Origin: Arcicella rigui
GTDB lineage: Bacteria > Bacteroidota > Bacteroidia > Cytophagales > Spirosomataceae
Length of the DNA: 64,000 nucleotides
Reading direction: 5' to 3'
Assembly (NCBI RefSeq): GCF_034929435.1
Contig: NZ_JAYFUM010000007.1
Coordinates: forward strand, 1-64,000
Numbering within the stretch: the first letter of the stretch is position 1; the number at the start of each line of letters is the position of its first letter. Shown piece after piece: positions 50,629 through 59,835 of this stretch. The notes under the pieces are model-generated. The model was not told where the DNA came from. It ran no database searches and was given only the letters and a program-made list of their open reading frames with translations. The position numbers were made by a program, and so were the translations under genes.

Positions 50629-51687
50629 ATGATTAACGAAGAAAACATAGACGACTTATTGGCAAAATACCTTGCTGAAGAAACTGACTCCAACGAAGCA
50701 GAACAGGTAAGCGAATGGATTGGTTTGTCAGACGAAAATCAAAAGGTTTTTGAACATTCAAGTTTGATTTGGGAAAAATCAAAAGCTCTACATGGCTCAC
50801 AAAGCGTAGATGTAGATGCCGCTTGGGCAAAATTGGGTATCGAACAATTCGCTGCCAAGCAGTCCAACGAAGTAGCAAAGCCAATTACTCCTTTTACGCC
50901 TAAAATTGGTGGTAGCGACGAGCGTTTGGATGTACCAAAATCTATTCCTCAAAATCTCATTTTTAAGAATTTTCTCAAATTTGCCGCTACTTTGGCCCTT
51001 GTGTTTGGTACTTGGTTTTTAGTAAGTAAAAACATGGCTACCGAGCCAGAATTATTGACTTTCAAAACGGCTGAAACACCAACCGAAAAAGTATTGGCAG
51101 ATGGCACAAAAGTATTTTTGAATAAAAATTCAAGTATTAGTTTTCCAGAAAAATTTGAAGGTGACATCAGAAATGTGAAGCTAACAGGCGAAGCATTTTT
51201 TGAAGTACATCACGATGCCGCACATCCTTTTATCATTGATGCACAAGGTTCGCAAATTAAAGTATTGGGTACTTCTTTCAATGTAAAAGCCTATAACGAA
51301 CAAGTACAAGTGGTGGTACGTACAGGAAAAGTACAATTTTCAAGGAATGAACAGCAAGTGATTTTAGTAAAAGGCGAAGCCGCTGCTATTGAGGCAAACC
51401 AAGCTGAAATAACTAAAATGACGAATATCGACGAAAATATACTTGCTTACAAAACACAATCGTTTACATTCCAAGAAGCAACCTTAGACAAAGTAATAGC
51501 ATCTTTAAGTGATATTTATGGAAAAAAGATTTCGTTTGAGAACGAAAAAATTAAACATTGTTCACTTACCGCTACTTTCGACCATGAAAATTTAGATAAT
51601 ATTCTCACCATAATTTCTGAAACATTAAACCTGAAAGTTCGCAAACAAGGAGATTCAATTGTGCTTAGTGGCGAGGGCTGTCAGTAA
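50629..51687 (+). CDS. FecR-family anti-sigma / signal transducer
   Basis: A 352-residue single-pass inner-membrane protein. The N-terminal cytoplasmic domain (INEENIDDLLAKYLAEETDS and the ASD-like SEWIGLSDENQKVFEHSSL) binds the sigma factor. A TM lies at about 114-132. The periplasmic FecR domain holds KVFLNKNSSISFPEKFEG, VKLTGEAFFEVHHDAAHPF and GTSFNVKAYNEQVQVVVRTG. The C-terminal DUF4974 domain (about 283-345) has TLDKVIASLSDIYGKKISFE. It normally receives a signal from a TonB-dependent receptor with an STN domain. Here the next gene has an STN domain but is not a TonB receptor. Confidence 0.92.
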   Translation: MINEENIDDLLAKYLAEETDSNEAEQVSEWIGLSDENQKVFEHSSLIWEKSKALHGSQSVDVDAAWAKLGIEQFAAKQSNEVAKPITPFTPKIGGSDERLDVPKSIPQNLIFKNFLKFAATLALVFGTWFLVSKNMATEPELLTFKTAETPTEKVLADGTKVFLNKNSSISFPEKFEGDIRNVKLTGEAFFEVHHDAAHPFIIDAQGSQIKVLGTSFNVKAYNEQVQVVVRTGKVQFSRNEQQVILVKGEAAAIEANQAEITKMTNIDENILAYKTQSFTFQEATLDKVIASLSDIYGKKISFENEKIKHCSLTATFDHENLDNILTIISETLNLKVRKQGDSIVLSGEGCQ

Positions 51688-51725
51688 AAAATTAGGTTGA
51701 AAAACGGTTTGAAAATCGTTTTACG

Positions 51726-53489
51726 ATGATGGCTTATTATTTGAAAAAACGTATATTTTTTGTTTGTGTTTTGTGGCTAATTGCTTTTAATCTTTATGCA
51801 CAAGTACCCATTTTAGAACGCAATATTAGTTTAAAAGCCAATAACGACAAACTGTCTGAAGTCCTTGACCTTATTGCAAAGGAAGGTGGCTTCAACTTCG
51901 CATATCCCTCCAGCCTCATTGATGTAAATCGTCGCATAGATTTAACCCTAACCGACCGACCAGTTCGAGATGTATTGAAACAACTTTTTGGTACTTCTCT
52001 CAGCTATAAAGTACGTGGACAATACGTAATTCTTCAAAAAAATACGATTGAAACACGGCAAACCCATTTTTTTCTGAGTGGCTACGTTGTTGACCCCCGA
52101 GAGGGAATCAAACTGCCAGATGCCAGTATTTACGAAAAAAACAGCTTGATTTCAGCCATTAGTAATCAGTATGGTTTTTATAAGATAAAGCTTTCTACCA
52201 AAAGCTTCCCGATACGACTGAGTGTTTCAAAACCGGGCTATGAACCTGAAATTGTTTTGATAAGAAATGCTCAGAACGATTACCAAAATATCGAGCTGAG
52301 GCGAATCAAAAAACCATTCGTTTTTGAACCTACCATTGAAGATAATTCAATGGAAAAAATGGAAGCGTTTAAAAATAATGTTCAAGTAATTGAACGACCA
52401 ATGGTTTTAGAAAACCCTCGTCCAGTATTTCTTGACCAAATAGACGAACTCGAATCATCTATTATCATCGAACCAGATTCTATACAAGAAAATACCAATT
52501 GGGATAAATTCAGAAAACGTATTGAAACCTTTTTTGTGAGACGTTCGCAGCGAATCAATGCCATCAACATCAACGATTCACTCAATCGTACTTTTCAAGT
52601 ATCACTTTTGCCATTTTTGGGTACAAATCGTTTACTTTCTGGAAGTATCGAAAATGATTTTTCGTTGAATATCCTCATGGGTTTTTCGGCGGGTGTTCGT
52701 AAAGTAGAAATCGGAGGTTTATTTAATGGCGTTCGTAATAATGTTACGGGTTTTCAATTGGCAGGTGTTGGAAACATTGTCGGAGGCGAACTTTTGGGCG
52801 TTCAGATAAGTTCGATTTTTAACCTCACCGAAGCCATTCAAAGAGGAGTACAACTTAGTGTAGGCGTAAACGTAGTAACCCAAGTATCAAATGGCTGGCA
52901 GGTTGGTTTAATCAATTTCGCCAACGAAGTACAAGGCAAAGGGCATCAAATTGGTTTGATTAATATCAGCGAATTTTCTGAAACTACGCCGATTGGCTTA
53001 CTCAGTTTCGTGAGTAGTAGCGATGGCTATAAGCGTTTGGAATTATCTATCGATGAAAATCAAACTGGTAGTTTTATTTTCAAAACAGGCGTAAGAAAAT
53101 TTTATAATATTTTGGCAATTGGCTACAATTTCCTCAGAGCCAATGAAGTATTTAGTATCGGTTACGGCGTTGGGCGAGCCTACGAATTAAGAAATGCGTG
53201 GATGTTTAACACGGATATTACCACCAATTTGATGATAGAGTATAATGATTTTACACCAAACGTAGGAAATTTATGGCGATTAGACTTTAGCTTTGAAAAA
53301 CAAATTGCCAGAAATGCAGCGATTACATTTGGCCCATCCATAAAAGCTTTTTTTCTGGATTCATATAATGCTGCTTCTTGGAAAGGAAAACCATTCGTAC
53401 AAATACCCCCTTATCCACCGCTGTACTCTACCAAAGTTTCTACCTTTTGGCTCGGATTTCAGATGGGTATTCGGATTCGCTCTCGATAA
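51726..53489 (+). CDS. STN and carboxypeptidase-regulatory-like domain outer-membrane protein, not a TonB receptor
   Basis: A 587-residue exported protein. A signal peptide (about 1-26) is followed by an STN (secretin/TonB N-terminal) domain (about 33-100; LSEVLDLIAKEGGFNFAYP, VRDVLKQLFGTSLSYKV). A CarboxypepD_reg-like beta-sandwich (about 112-182; FFLSGYVVDP to LRRIKKP) comes next, then a charged linker. The C-terminal region (about 285-587) has glycine-rich strands such as GWQVGLINFANEVQGKGHQI and GLINISEFSETTPIGLLSF, and an aromatic end (FWLGFQMGIRIRSR) that looks like a short beta-barrel. No TonB plug domain is visible. The position after sigma-FecR suggests it passes a signal to FecR through the STN domain. 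The ligand is unknown. Confidence 0.8.
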   Translation: MMAYYLKKRIFFVCVLWLIAFNLYAQVPILERNISLKANNDKLSEVLDLIAKEGGFNFAYPSSLIDVNRRIDLTLTDRPVRDVLKQLFGTSLSYKVRGQYVILQKNTIETRQTHFFLSGYVVDPREGIKLPDASIYEKNSLISAISNQYGFYKIKLSTKSFPIRLSVSKPGYEPEIVLIRNAQNDYQNIELRRIKKPFVFEPTIEDNSMEKMEAFKNNVQVIERPMVLENPRPVFLDQIDELESSIIIEPDSIQENTNWDKFRKRIETFFVRRSQRINAININDSLNRTFQVSLLPFLGTNRLLSGSIENDFSLNILMGFSAGVRKVEIGGLFNGVRNNVTGFQLAGVGNIVGGELLGVQISSIFNLTEAIQRGVQLSVGVNVVTQVSNGWQVGLINFANEVQGKGHQIGLINISEFSETTPIGLLSFVSSSDGYKRLELSIDENQTGSFIFKTGVRKFYNILAIGYNFLRANEVFSIGYGVGRAYELRNAWMFNTDITTNLMIEYNDFTPNVGNLWRLDFSFEKQIARNAAITFGPSIKAFFLDSYNAASWKGKPFVQIPPYPPLYSTKVSTFWLGFQMGIRIRSR

Positions 53490-53592
53490 TTTTTCTTGTC
53501 TTGTAGATTTCTTTTTTTCAGGAGAATAATTTTTATTGAATTTTTTTATAAATATTTTGAGATATATTAGTACTTATAAACGTATTTGCTTT

Positions 53593-54681
53593 ATGAAATT
53601 AGGTATTTTATGCACGCTTTTGTCTTTTTCTTTTTGGTTGAATGCCCAAACTAAAACTGATTCTTTGAATGTTGATTCCAGAAAACTGATTGGTAACTGG
53701 GTGAAAGATTATATCGACATGAAAGATGGAAGTCGATTAACGAATCCAGAAGTAGATAAAGTAACTGCCACGATGTTGATTTTCAGAAAAGACAATGCTG
53801 GTGTGATTATTCTGGGAAAAGAAGCTTCACCTACTTTGTATGTGACCGTTGGCGATACTTTGTTGGTAGGGCGTGCTGCACTTTATCATATCGACAAGCT
53901 CACGCCTTATGAATTAGTTTTTTCTCAGATTATTCCCAATACTCCCGATTACTTAATTTATAGATACCATTATTTGTCCACAAAAGAATCTGCTTCGGAG
54001 TACTTTTTTCGACAATTTATCAAGCCTAATATCATAAAACAATCCAATGGCGATACGCTTTACAATTTTAATAAGTATGTTTTTCCACACTATAAAGGTG
54101 GTAGAGATTTTTTTCAAGGAACGATTTATGACGATTTCGATGACGTTTACCAGTTTTCTTATGAAGACATTGAAAAAAACTTTAAGTATCCCGAAAATCA
54201 GGCTGGTATTTTTAAAATAGCTTTTCAAGTATCAAAAGAAGGCGTACTAAAGAATGTTGAAATCAAAGAATCTTCAGATTCTACTTATAATAACCAATTG
54301 TTGAAGGCGGTTTGGCAAACTCGGAAATCTTGGCTTCCTGCCGACTACGACGGAAAGAAAGTAGATGTTGTATTCAATTATGAATTTAGATATGGCGAAG
54401 AAGAAGAACAGCCTGAAAACTATTACTACGATGACTTAGTTTATGAAAGTGTATTAAAACGAGCCAACAAACAGTTTGAACTAAAAAATTACGGAAAAGC
54501 CATTAAACTTTATACTAAATGTGTACTGATGAAGGACGAAGCTTTTGAAGCACTTTATAAACGAGCCGACTGTTATTTTGCTTTGAAGATTGTAAAAAAC
54601 GCCTGTTCCGATTGGAATTACCTTTCGGTGCGTGGGCAGAAAAAAGCTGAGAATCTGTTTATTAGTCACTGTATCAAATAA
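53593..54681 (+). CDS. Exported protein with TonB-C-like domain and TPR, 362 aa
   Basis: The signal peptide is MKLGILCTLLSFSFWLNAQ. Residues about 45-130 resemble a lipocalin-type beta domain (GNWVKDYIDMKDGSRL, DTLLVGRAALYHIDKLTPY). YPENQAGIFKIAFQVSKEG followed by NVEIKESSDSTYNNQLLKAV (about 200-260) follows the TonB C-terminal pattern (P-x-x-x-x-G-x-V-x-(V)-x-F-x-I). The C-terminus has a TPR pair (FELKNYGKAIKLYTKCVLMK) with ALYKRADCYFALK. I start at ATG 53593 because the in-frame extension from 53536 would precede the signal peptide. There is no N-terminal membrane anchor, so it is not an energy-coupling TonB. It may belong with the sigma-FecR-STN set. The function is unknown. Confidence 0.65.
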   Translation: MKLGILCTLLSFSFWLNAQTKTDSLNVDSRKLIGNWVKDYIDMKDGSRLTNPEVDKVTATMLIFRKDNAGVIILGKEASPTLYVTVGDTLLVGRAALYHIDKLTPYELVFSQIIPNTPDYLIYRYHYLSTKESASEYFFRQFIKPNIIKQSNGDTLYNFNKYVFPHYKGGRDFFQGTIYDDFDDVYQFSYEDIEKNFKYPENQAGIFKIAFQVSKEGVLKNVEIKESSDSTYNNQLLKAVWQTRKSWLPADYDGKKVDVVFNYEFRYGEEEEQPENYYYDDLVYESVLKRANKQFELKNYGKAIKLYTKCVLMKDEAFEALYKRADCYFALKIVKNACSDWNYLSVRGQKKAENLFISHCIK

Positions 54682-54790
54682 ATATTCATCAAGTGTTCTA
54701 AGGTGTTATACTTTTTTGAGTAATTTTAATGTCAATACAAGATAACGAAAGTTTACTTTTTGTATAATTTTCCTGAAATATCTCAACTCA

Positions 54791-56623
54791 ATGAAAAAAT
54801 TACTATTTCTTTTATTTCCAATTTCGGCATTTGCCCAAACCGAAATTCCCCTGAATGATTTAAACGCTTTTAAAAATCCAAGTGCCAACTGGACGATTGA
54901 AGGAAGCGTTGTAGGAGACCATCAGGCAACGGCACTCACAAGTACACCCGGCAAAGGTGTTTTGTTTTGTTCTTTGAAAGGAGCAAAGTATCAGCCAACG
55001 GATGATTTGTTTTTCAAACTCGAACACGGTGATATTCGCTTGTCGCTCGACTTTATGATTCCGAAAGGGTCGAATTCTGGGATTTATCTGCAAGGACGTT
55101 ATGAAGTTCAGATTTTAGATTCTTGGCTCAAAAAAGAAATCAATGATGGCGATTGCGGAGCTATTTATCATCGTTGGGATGAGTCTCGTGGAGCAGGCAA
55201 AGAAGGGTATGAAGGTCATGTTCCTCGCCAAAATGCCGTAAAAGCACCAGGTTTGTGGAATCATATCGAAATTGATTTCAAAGCACCCACTTTTGATGCT
55301 TCTGGAAAAAAACTAAGCAATGCCAGATTCAATAAAGTAACATTGAACGGTGTTTTAATTCACGAAAATATCGAGCTTTTAGGCGTAACTCGTGGAGCAG
55401 TTTCTCAGCAAGAAGTAGCTACTGGCCCGATTAGAATTCAAGGCGACCACGGACAAGTAGCCTTCAAAAACATTAAGTATGAAGTATTCGATAAGCCATT
55501 GGCTACTTTCAGCCCAACTTCTTATGAGTACTATCAAGGAAAATTTGCTAATCTTCAAACAGGAGCTACTAAGCCAGTTCAAGCAGGTACAGCCAAACAA
55601 CCAAGTATGAAATTGGCAGAAGCTAAATCTGATTTCTTGTTGAAATTCAAAGGAACAATTACAATTCCTGAAAACGATACTTATACTTTCACGACCAATT
55701 GGACTGGTGCAGGCGTATTGTTGATTGACAACGACACCATTACCAAAGGCGACCATTGGTACAGTGAAGATGTAAAAGGTTCAAAAAAACTTTCGGCTGG
55801 TGAACATACTTATTCATTAATTCATGCCAAAGATTTTGGTTGGGGGCCTAAAGCTTTAGGATTTTTTGTTGAAAGAGTAGGTACTCCAAAACAAGCCATT
55901 ACAGAACGTACTTCATTGCCAGAACCAGAAGCTACGCCATTAATTGAAGTGAAAGTAGCTCAGGAGACAATCCTTCAACGCTCGTTTATGATGTATGGCG
56001 ATGTGAAAAAAACGCATGCCGTTAGCGTAGGTATGCCGGGTGGTTTGAGTTACGCTTATGACTTAAACCAAGGGGGATATTTACAAGCTTGGAGAGGGAA
56101 ATTCTTAGATGCAACGCAAATGTGGCACGACCGTGGCGAACCACAAACGTCTGCTCCGATGGGAGTAACCATTTCATTGAATGATAAATTTCCTTTGGCA
56201 TTATTGAGCGATGCTTCGGCAAGTATTCCTGCTTCCTTACCCAAAAGTGACTTACAGTACAAAGGCTACCGTTTGAATAAAATTGAAGTAGCAGGAGAAA
56301 AAATTGCTTTCCCAGTTTTTATGTACGAATACAAAGGACTAAAAGTACAAGACCTCTCGACACCGTCTGCCAATTCAGATGCCATCGTTCGTCATTTGAC
56401 TTTTGAAGGCTCAACGCCAGCAGGTACTTCTTTGTACGTACTTTTGGCAGAAGGAAATATGATTACTGATTTAGGAAAAAATCGTTTTGCTATCGACAAT
56501 CAACAATATTTTGTATCAATTCCTGAAACGAGTAAAGCAATTATTCGTGATAACAATGGTGTGAAACAATTAGTATTACCATTGGCAGGACTGAAAGACT
56601 TGTCGTATCAATTGATTTTTTAA
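54791..56623 (+). CDS. Secreted DUF1080 (3-keto-disaccharide hydrolase-like) protein with PA14-like domain
   Basis: A 610-residue exported protein with signal peptide MKKLLFLLFPISAFAQ. The DUF1080 concanavalin-like domain is at about 35-225 (HGDIRLSLDFMIPKGSNSGI, YLQGRYEVQILDSW, GPIRIQGDHGQVAFKNIKYE). A PA14-like domain (about 230-365) includes FLLKFKGTITIPENDTYTF, AGVLLIDNDTITKGDHW and AGEHTYSLIHAKDFGWGPKA. The C-terminal 240 residues look like a beta-sandwich I do not recognise. Some DUF1080 proteins cleave 3-keto-glycosides. It is the first of four tightly spaced genes, with the next start 24 bp away. The genes downstream suggest extracellular sugar oxidation. Confidence 0.85.
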   Translation: MKKLLFLLFPISAFAQTEIPLNDLNAFKNPSANWTIEGSVVGDHQATALTSTPGKGVLFCSLKGAKYQPTDDLFFKLEHGDIRLSLDFMIPKGSNSGIYLQGRYEVQILDSWLKKEINDGDCGAIYHRWDESRGAGKEGYEGHVPRQNAVKAPGLWNHIEIDFKAPTFDASGKKLSNARFNKVTLNGVLIHENIELLGVTRGAVSQQEVATGPIRIQGDHGQVAFKNIKYEVFDKPLATFSPTSYEYYQGKFANLQTGATKPVQAGTAKQPSMKLAEAKSDFLLKFKGTITIPENDTYTFTTNWTGAGVLLIDNDTITKGDHWYSEDVKGSKKLSAGEHTYSLIHAKDFGWGPKALGFFVERVGTPKQAITERTSLPEPEATPLIEVKVAQETILQRSFMMYGDVKKTHAVSVGMPGGLSYAYDLNQGGYLQAWRGKFLDATQMWHDRGEPQTSAPMGVTISLNDKFPLALLSDASASIPASLPKSDLQYKGYRLNKIEVAGEKIAFPVFMYEYKGLKVQDLSTPSANSDAIVRHLTFEGSTPAGTSLYVLLAEGNMITDLGKNRFAIDNQQYFVSIPETSKAIIRDNNGVKQLVLPLAGLKDLSYQLIF

Positions 56624-56647
56624 TTACCAATTTATAAGGTTATTGAC

Positions 56648-57094
56648 ATGAGTGATTTTGAATCATCGAAGCTTCAAATTTCTGAAAATAAAACCTCTGT
56701 GTTGTCCAACAGCCTACACCTTTACGAACAGTATGGAGCAATGGCTTATGGAATTATTCTTCAGATTGTACCACAGAAACAAATGGCACAGGAAATTATG
56801 ATTGAATTGTTTGATTCACTCACTGTCAATCCCTGCGTAGAAGGTAAAGTAAGTATTGCTGTATGTATTATTAGAAAGGCACGAGAACTCGCATTGCTTT
56901 ACAAGCAAAAATTTGATTGGGAAACAGCTCACGTTCCCGCTGCTGAAACCGACACAGAACAAGCCCAATTTATTTTTGATTTATCCTTTCGACAGGGGAA
57001 AAGTGCTGAAACAATTGCTGAAAAATTAAACATTCCGAAAGCAAAAGTTTACAAAGCTATTAGTCAATATTTCAAAACTTTTCGCCAATCTTAA
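56648..57094 (+). CDS. Small sigma-70-like factor, 148 aa
   Basis: A short, divergent sigma-like protein. LHLYEQYGAMAYGIILQIV followed by MAQEIMIELFDSLT (about 25-58) matches ECF region 2. QFIFDLSFRQGKSAETIAEK followed by LNIPKAKVYKAISQYFK (about 106-145) matches the region 4 helix-turn-helix. The linker between them is shortened and the region 2 basic helix (WLYRIARN-type) is replaced by VSIAVCIIRKARELALL. It is followed 12 bp later by a probable anti-sigma gene, supporting a sigma/anti-sigma pair. DNA binding may be weak or altered. Confidence 0.75.
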   Translation: MSDFESSKLQISENKTSVLSNSLHLYEQYGAMAYGIILQIVPQKQMAQEIMIELFDSLTVNPCVEGKVSIAVCIIRKARELALLYKQKFDWETAHVPAAETDTEQAQFIFDLSFRQGKSAETIAEKLNIPKAKVYKAISQYFKTFRQS

Positions 57095-57106
57095 TCGAAT
57101 ACCATT

Positions 57107-57577
57107 GTGAAGAATCAAGAATACATACAAAGTGGAATACTCGAAAGCTACTTATTAGGCATTGTTTCTGAGGAAGAACAAAGAGAAGTAGAGCAAAGAG
57201 TGTTGATAGATAACGAAGTAGCCAAGGCACTTCAATCTATCGAAATAGATATTGCCAATCATTATTTAACAAATGCCGTTCCGCCGCCACCCAATGTTCG
57301 GGAAGCGATTTTGTTGAATGCCAATAAAAATGAATTAAAAAAATGGCAGCAACAAAATACTTTCAAAGAAGCTACTAATCATACAGAACAGCTGAAGTAT
57401 TTAGAAGTAGAAGTTGATAATACGCACATTAAAGTCCATAAATACTGGCGACCCGCTTTTATCGCCGTGTTTGTTTTATCCAAGATTTTTTTGATAGCAG
57501 CCCTATACTTCTATTTTAAATCGGACAGTTTAACAAAAGAAAATGAACGTTTGAAACAAGAAATTAAGCTCAAATAA
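57107..57577 (+). CDS. Probable anti-sigma factor (RskA-like, zinc-less), 156 aa
   Basis: A single-pass membrane protein. The N-terminal helices (YIQSGILESYLLGIVSEEEQ, REVEQRVLIDNEVAKAL) have the 'ESYLLG-x-x-(S)EEEQ' pattern of Bacteroidota anti-sigma factors and lack the H-x3-C-x2-C zinc motif. A TM lies at about 121-138 (FIAVFVLSKIFLIAALYF), followed by a short periplasmic coiled coil (SLTKENERLKQEIKLK). Typical members go on for about 100 more residues, so this one is truncated in its periplasmic part. The start is GTG 57107. It pairs with the sigma-like gene directly upstream. Confidence 0.75.
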   Translation: MKNQEYIQSGILESYLLGIVSEEEQREVEQRVLIDNEVAKALQSIEIDIANHYLTNAVPPPPNVREAILLNANKNELKKWQQQNTFKEATNHTEQLKYLEVEVDNTHIKVHKYWRPAFIAVFVLSKIFLIAALYFYFKSDSLTKENERLKQEIKLK

Positions 57578-57620
57578 GTACTTTATTTTGCTTGCCAAAA
57601 TTTAAAATTTCCCTTTAAAA

Positions 57621-59519
57621 ATGAAAATATCATTAAAAATATTGCTTTCAATGGGTCTGTTGAGTTGCTGTACTCAAAACCTTTTTTCCCAAGTGAAGCC
57701 CAAGCCTTTTACCGAAGAGGATTTTTACGAAATTAAAACTGTCGCTATTCCAGATGGTATAAAATTAGAAGCTGGTGGAATTGCTCCCATGCCCGATGGT
57801 CGTGTGGGCGTTTGTACTCGTAGAGGCGAAGTATGGATTATCGAAAACCCATATCAACTCAACGGCACAAAGCCAAGCTACACACTTTTTGCCAGTGGCT
57901 TGCACGAGTCTTTGGGGCTTGCTTATCACAAAGGTTCATTCTATTGTACACAGCGTGGTGAATTAACCAAATTGACCGATACCGATGCCGACGGCAAAGC
58001 TGATGTGTATGAATCTGTTGCCAATTGGGATTTATCAGGAAACTACCACGAGTACTCTTACGGACCAGTTTTCGATAAAAATGATGATATGTATCTTACT
58101 TTCAACGTAGCTTGGGTTGGTTATGGTGAAGGCAAATTTGCTAAATGGCGTGGTTGGTTAGTAAAAGTAAAGAAAGACGGTACACTTGAACCCATAGCAA
58201 CGGGCTTACGCTCGCCAGCAGGTTTTACGGTTAATTCAAATGGTGATGTACTTTATGGCGAAAACCAAGGAGACTGGGTGGGTTCTGGTAGAATTACACA
58301 TTTAGAAAAAGGAGATTTTGCAGGAAATGCAGGCGGTTTGTATTGGACAAAAGAGCCAGATTCTCCTTTGAAATTGACAAAAGCCGATATTCCTGACACA
58401 GGCGAACCAATGTACGAAGCAGCTAAAAAAGTAAAAGCTTTGAAATTGCCAGCCGTATGGTTTCCACACGCTTTGATGGGAATTTCTACCGCAGATATGA
58501 TTGAAGACGAAACTGGCGGAAAATTTGGGCCATTCCAAGGACAATACATTGTTTTCGACCAAGGGCAGTCTAAAGCGATGAGAATGTCTTTAGAAAAAGT
58601 AAACGGAAAATATCAAGGTGCTTGTTATCCATTCCGTGAAGGTTTTCAGTCGGGAACAGTACGTGCAAGATGGGGGAATGATGGTTCTATTTTCGTAGGA
58701 ATGACTTCAAGAGGTTGGGGTTCAACAGGTAAAGAATTGTACGGACTTCAACGTTTGGTTTGGAACGGAAAAGTACCTTTTGAAATGAAAAATGTTCATG
58801 CCATGCCTGACGGTTTTGAAGTAGAATTTACACAACCTGTAAGCCTTAAAACTGCCGAAGATTTGAGTAGCTACGAATTGAAAAGCTTTACTTACAAGTA
58901 TCATCACCAGTACGGAAGTCCGATTATCAATCAAGAAAAGACACCGCTTCGTGGTGTAATTGTTTCGCCAGACCGTTTGAAAATTCGTTTGGTGATGGAT
59001 AATCTTCGTAAAGGTTATATCCATGAAATTTTAGCTTCTGGTTTATTGAATGATGAAGGTCAGCCATTATTGCACGACATCAGCTATTATACTTTGAATG
59101 AAATTCCTACTGGTGAATTAGCAAATATTACCACAAAACCAGCAACAACAGCACCCGCAAAATCAAGTACTTTGCCTGCCAAAAAAGAAAAAGTAAGTGC
59201 TGTAATAGATACAAAAGCACCTGTTGATGCAAAACAAGTAGCGGCATTATTGAAAAAGCACGCTTGTACCAGTTGTCATGCAGAAGCTACCAGAGTAGTA
59301 GGCCCTCCGTTTACCGAAGTAGCCAAACGAAATTATACCAACGAGCAAATTTTAGAATTGGTATATCATCCAAAACCAGAAAACTGGCCAGACTATGCAA
59401 CCGAAATGGCATCAATGACCCACGTTCCGAAAGGAGATGTGTTGAAAATTGCCGCTTGGATTAATTCTTTAGGCAAAAAACAAAAAGCAGATTTGAATAA
59501 AATCGAAAATAGAGATTAG
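57621..59519 (+). CDS. Sorbosone-dehydrogenase-like beta-propeller fused to cytochrome c, 632 aa
   Basis: An exported protein. The signal peptide covers about 1-24 (SLKILLSMGLLSCCTQNLFS; the Cys pair may also allow a lipobox). A six-bladed propeller of the glucose/sorbosone dehydrogenase type runs from about 35 to 400 (VCTRRGEVWIIENP, LTKLTDTDADGKADVYESV, ATGLRSPAGFTVNSNGDVLY). A beta-sandwich linker precedes a C-terminal class I cytochrome c with a C549-TS-C552-H553 haem site and a likely Met ligand in TEMASMTHVP. The pairing suggests periplasmic oxidation of a sugar or alcohol with electrons passed to haem. It is the last gene of the DUF1080 operon, 43 bp after the anti-sigma gene. A terminator follows. 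Confidence 0.88.
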   Translation: MKISLKILLSMGLLSCCTQNLFSQVKPKPFTEEDFYEIKTVAIPDGIKLEAGGIAPMPDGRVGVCTRRGEVWIIENPYQLNGTKPSYTLFASGLHESLGLAYHKGSFYCTQRGELTKLTDTDADGKADVYESVANWDLSGNYHEYSYGPVFDKNDDMYLTFNVAWVGYGEGKFAKWRGWLVKVKKDGTLEPIATGLRSPAGFTVNSNGDVLYGENQGDWVGSGRITHLEKGDFAGNAGGLYWTKEPDSPLKLTKADIPDTGEPMYEAAKKVKALKLPAVWFPHALMGISTADMIEDETGGKFGPFQGQYIVFDQGQSKAMRMSLEKVNGKYQGACYPFREGFQSGTVRARWGNDGSIFVGMTSRGWGSTGKELYGLQRLVWNGKVPFEMKNVHAMPDGFEVEFTQPVSLKTAEDLSSYELKSFTYKYHHQYGSPIINQEKTPLRGVIVSPDRLKIRLVMDNLRKGYIHEILASGLLNDEGQPLLHDISYYTLNEIPTGELANITTKPATTAPAKSSTLPAKKEKVSAVIDTKAPVDAKQVAALLKKHACTSCHAEATRVVGPPFTEVAKRNYTNEQILELVYHPKPENWPDYATEMASMTHVPKGDVLKIAAWINSLGKKQKADLNKIENRD

Positions 59520-59537
59520 TCTTAGATATGAATTATA

Positions 59538-59602
59538 AAAAATAAGTGATGCGATTAGATAATTGTTTTTCCAATTATTTAATCGCATCACTTATTTTTT
59601 TG
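59538..59602 (+). terminator. Strong terminator hairpin, 21-bp perfect stem
   Basis: Bases 59538-59558 (core AAGTGATGCGATTA) pair perfectly with 59581-59601 (core TAATCGCATCACTT). The arms are flanked by A- and T-runs, so it can work in both directions. An inner AATTG/CAATT pair extends it. Confidence 0.92.
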
Positions 59603-59623
59603 AGGATATTAATAAAATTATGA

Positions 59624-59740
59624 ATTATGAATTATCTTTTGTCCTAAAGTCTCCCAAAATCCCAATAAAAATCTTGCCTCTTGTATCTTTTCTCCTAAAG
59701 TCCTCCAGTCTTAAAGTCCTAAAGTCTCAAAATCCCTATC
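59624..59740. repeat. Mixed 7- and 8-bp word tract
   Basis: ATTATGA, ATTATGA, ATTATCT (7-bp phase from about 59624), later TCTTGCC, TCTTGTA, TCTTTTC, then TCCTAAAG, TCCTCCAG, TCTTAAAG, TCCTAAAG (8-bp phase to about 59735). The octamer is the complement of CTTTAGGA, close to the GACTAAAG unit in the permease array. With the terminator and the rpsF promoter it fills the 316-bp gap 59520-59835. Confidence 0.7.
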
Positions 59741-59770
59741 CCCCTGATAATCAAAAACTTTTTCATTAAT

Positions 59771-59802
59771 TTTTGTATTATAAAACAATTTTTGTACTTT
59801 TG
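59771..59802 (+). promoter_or_regulatory. Bacteroidota housekeeping promoter of rpsF-rpsR-rplI
   Basis: TTTTG (59771-59775) as the -33 box and TACTTTTG (59795-59802) as the -7 box are separated by 19 bp. This is an exact match to TTTG / TAnnTTTG. The transcript should start near 59808, giving a leader of about 28 bases to the ATG at 59836. Confidence 0.88.
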
Positions 59803-59835
59803 CAGTCCAATTTTTAAAAATAATATTACATACTT

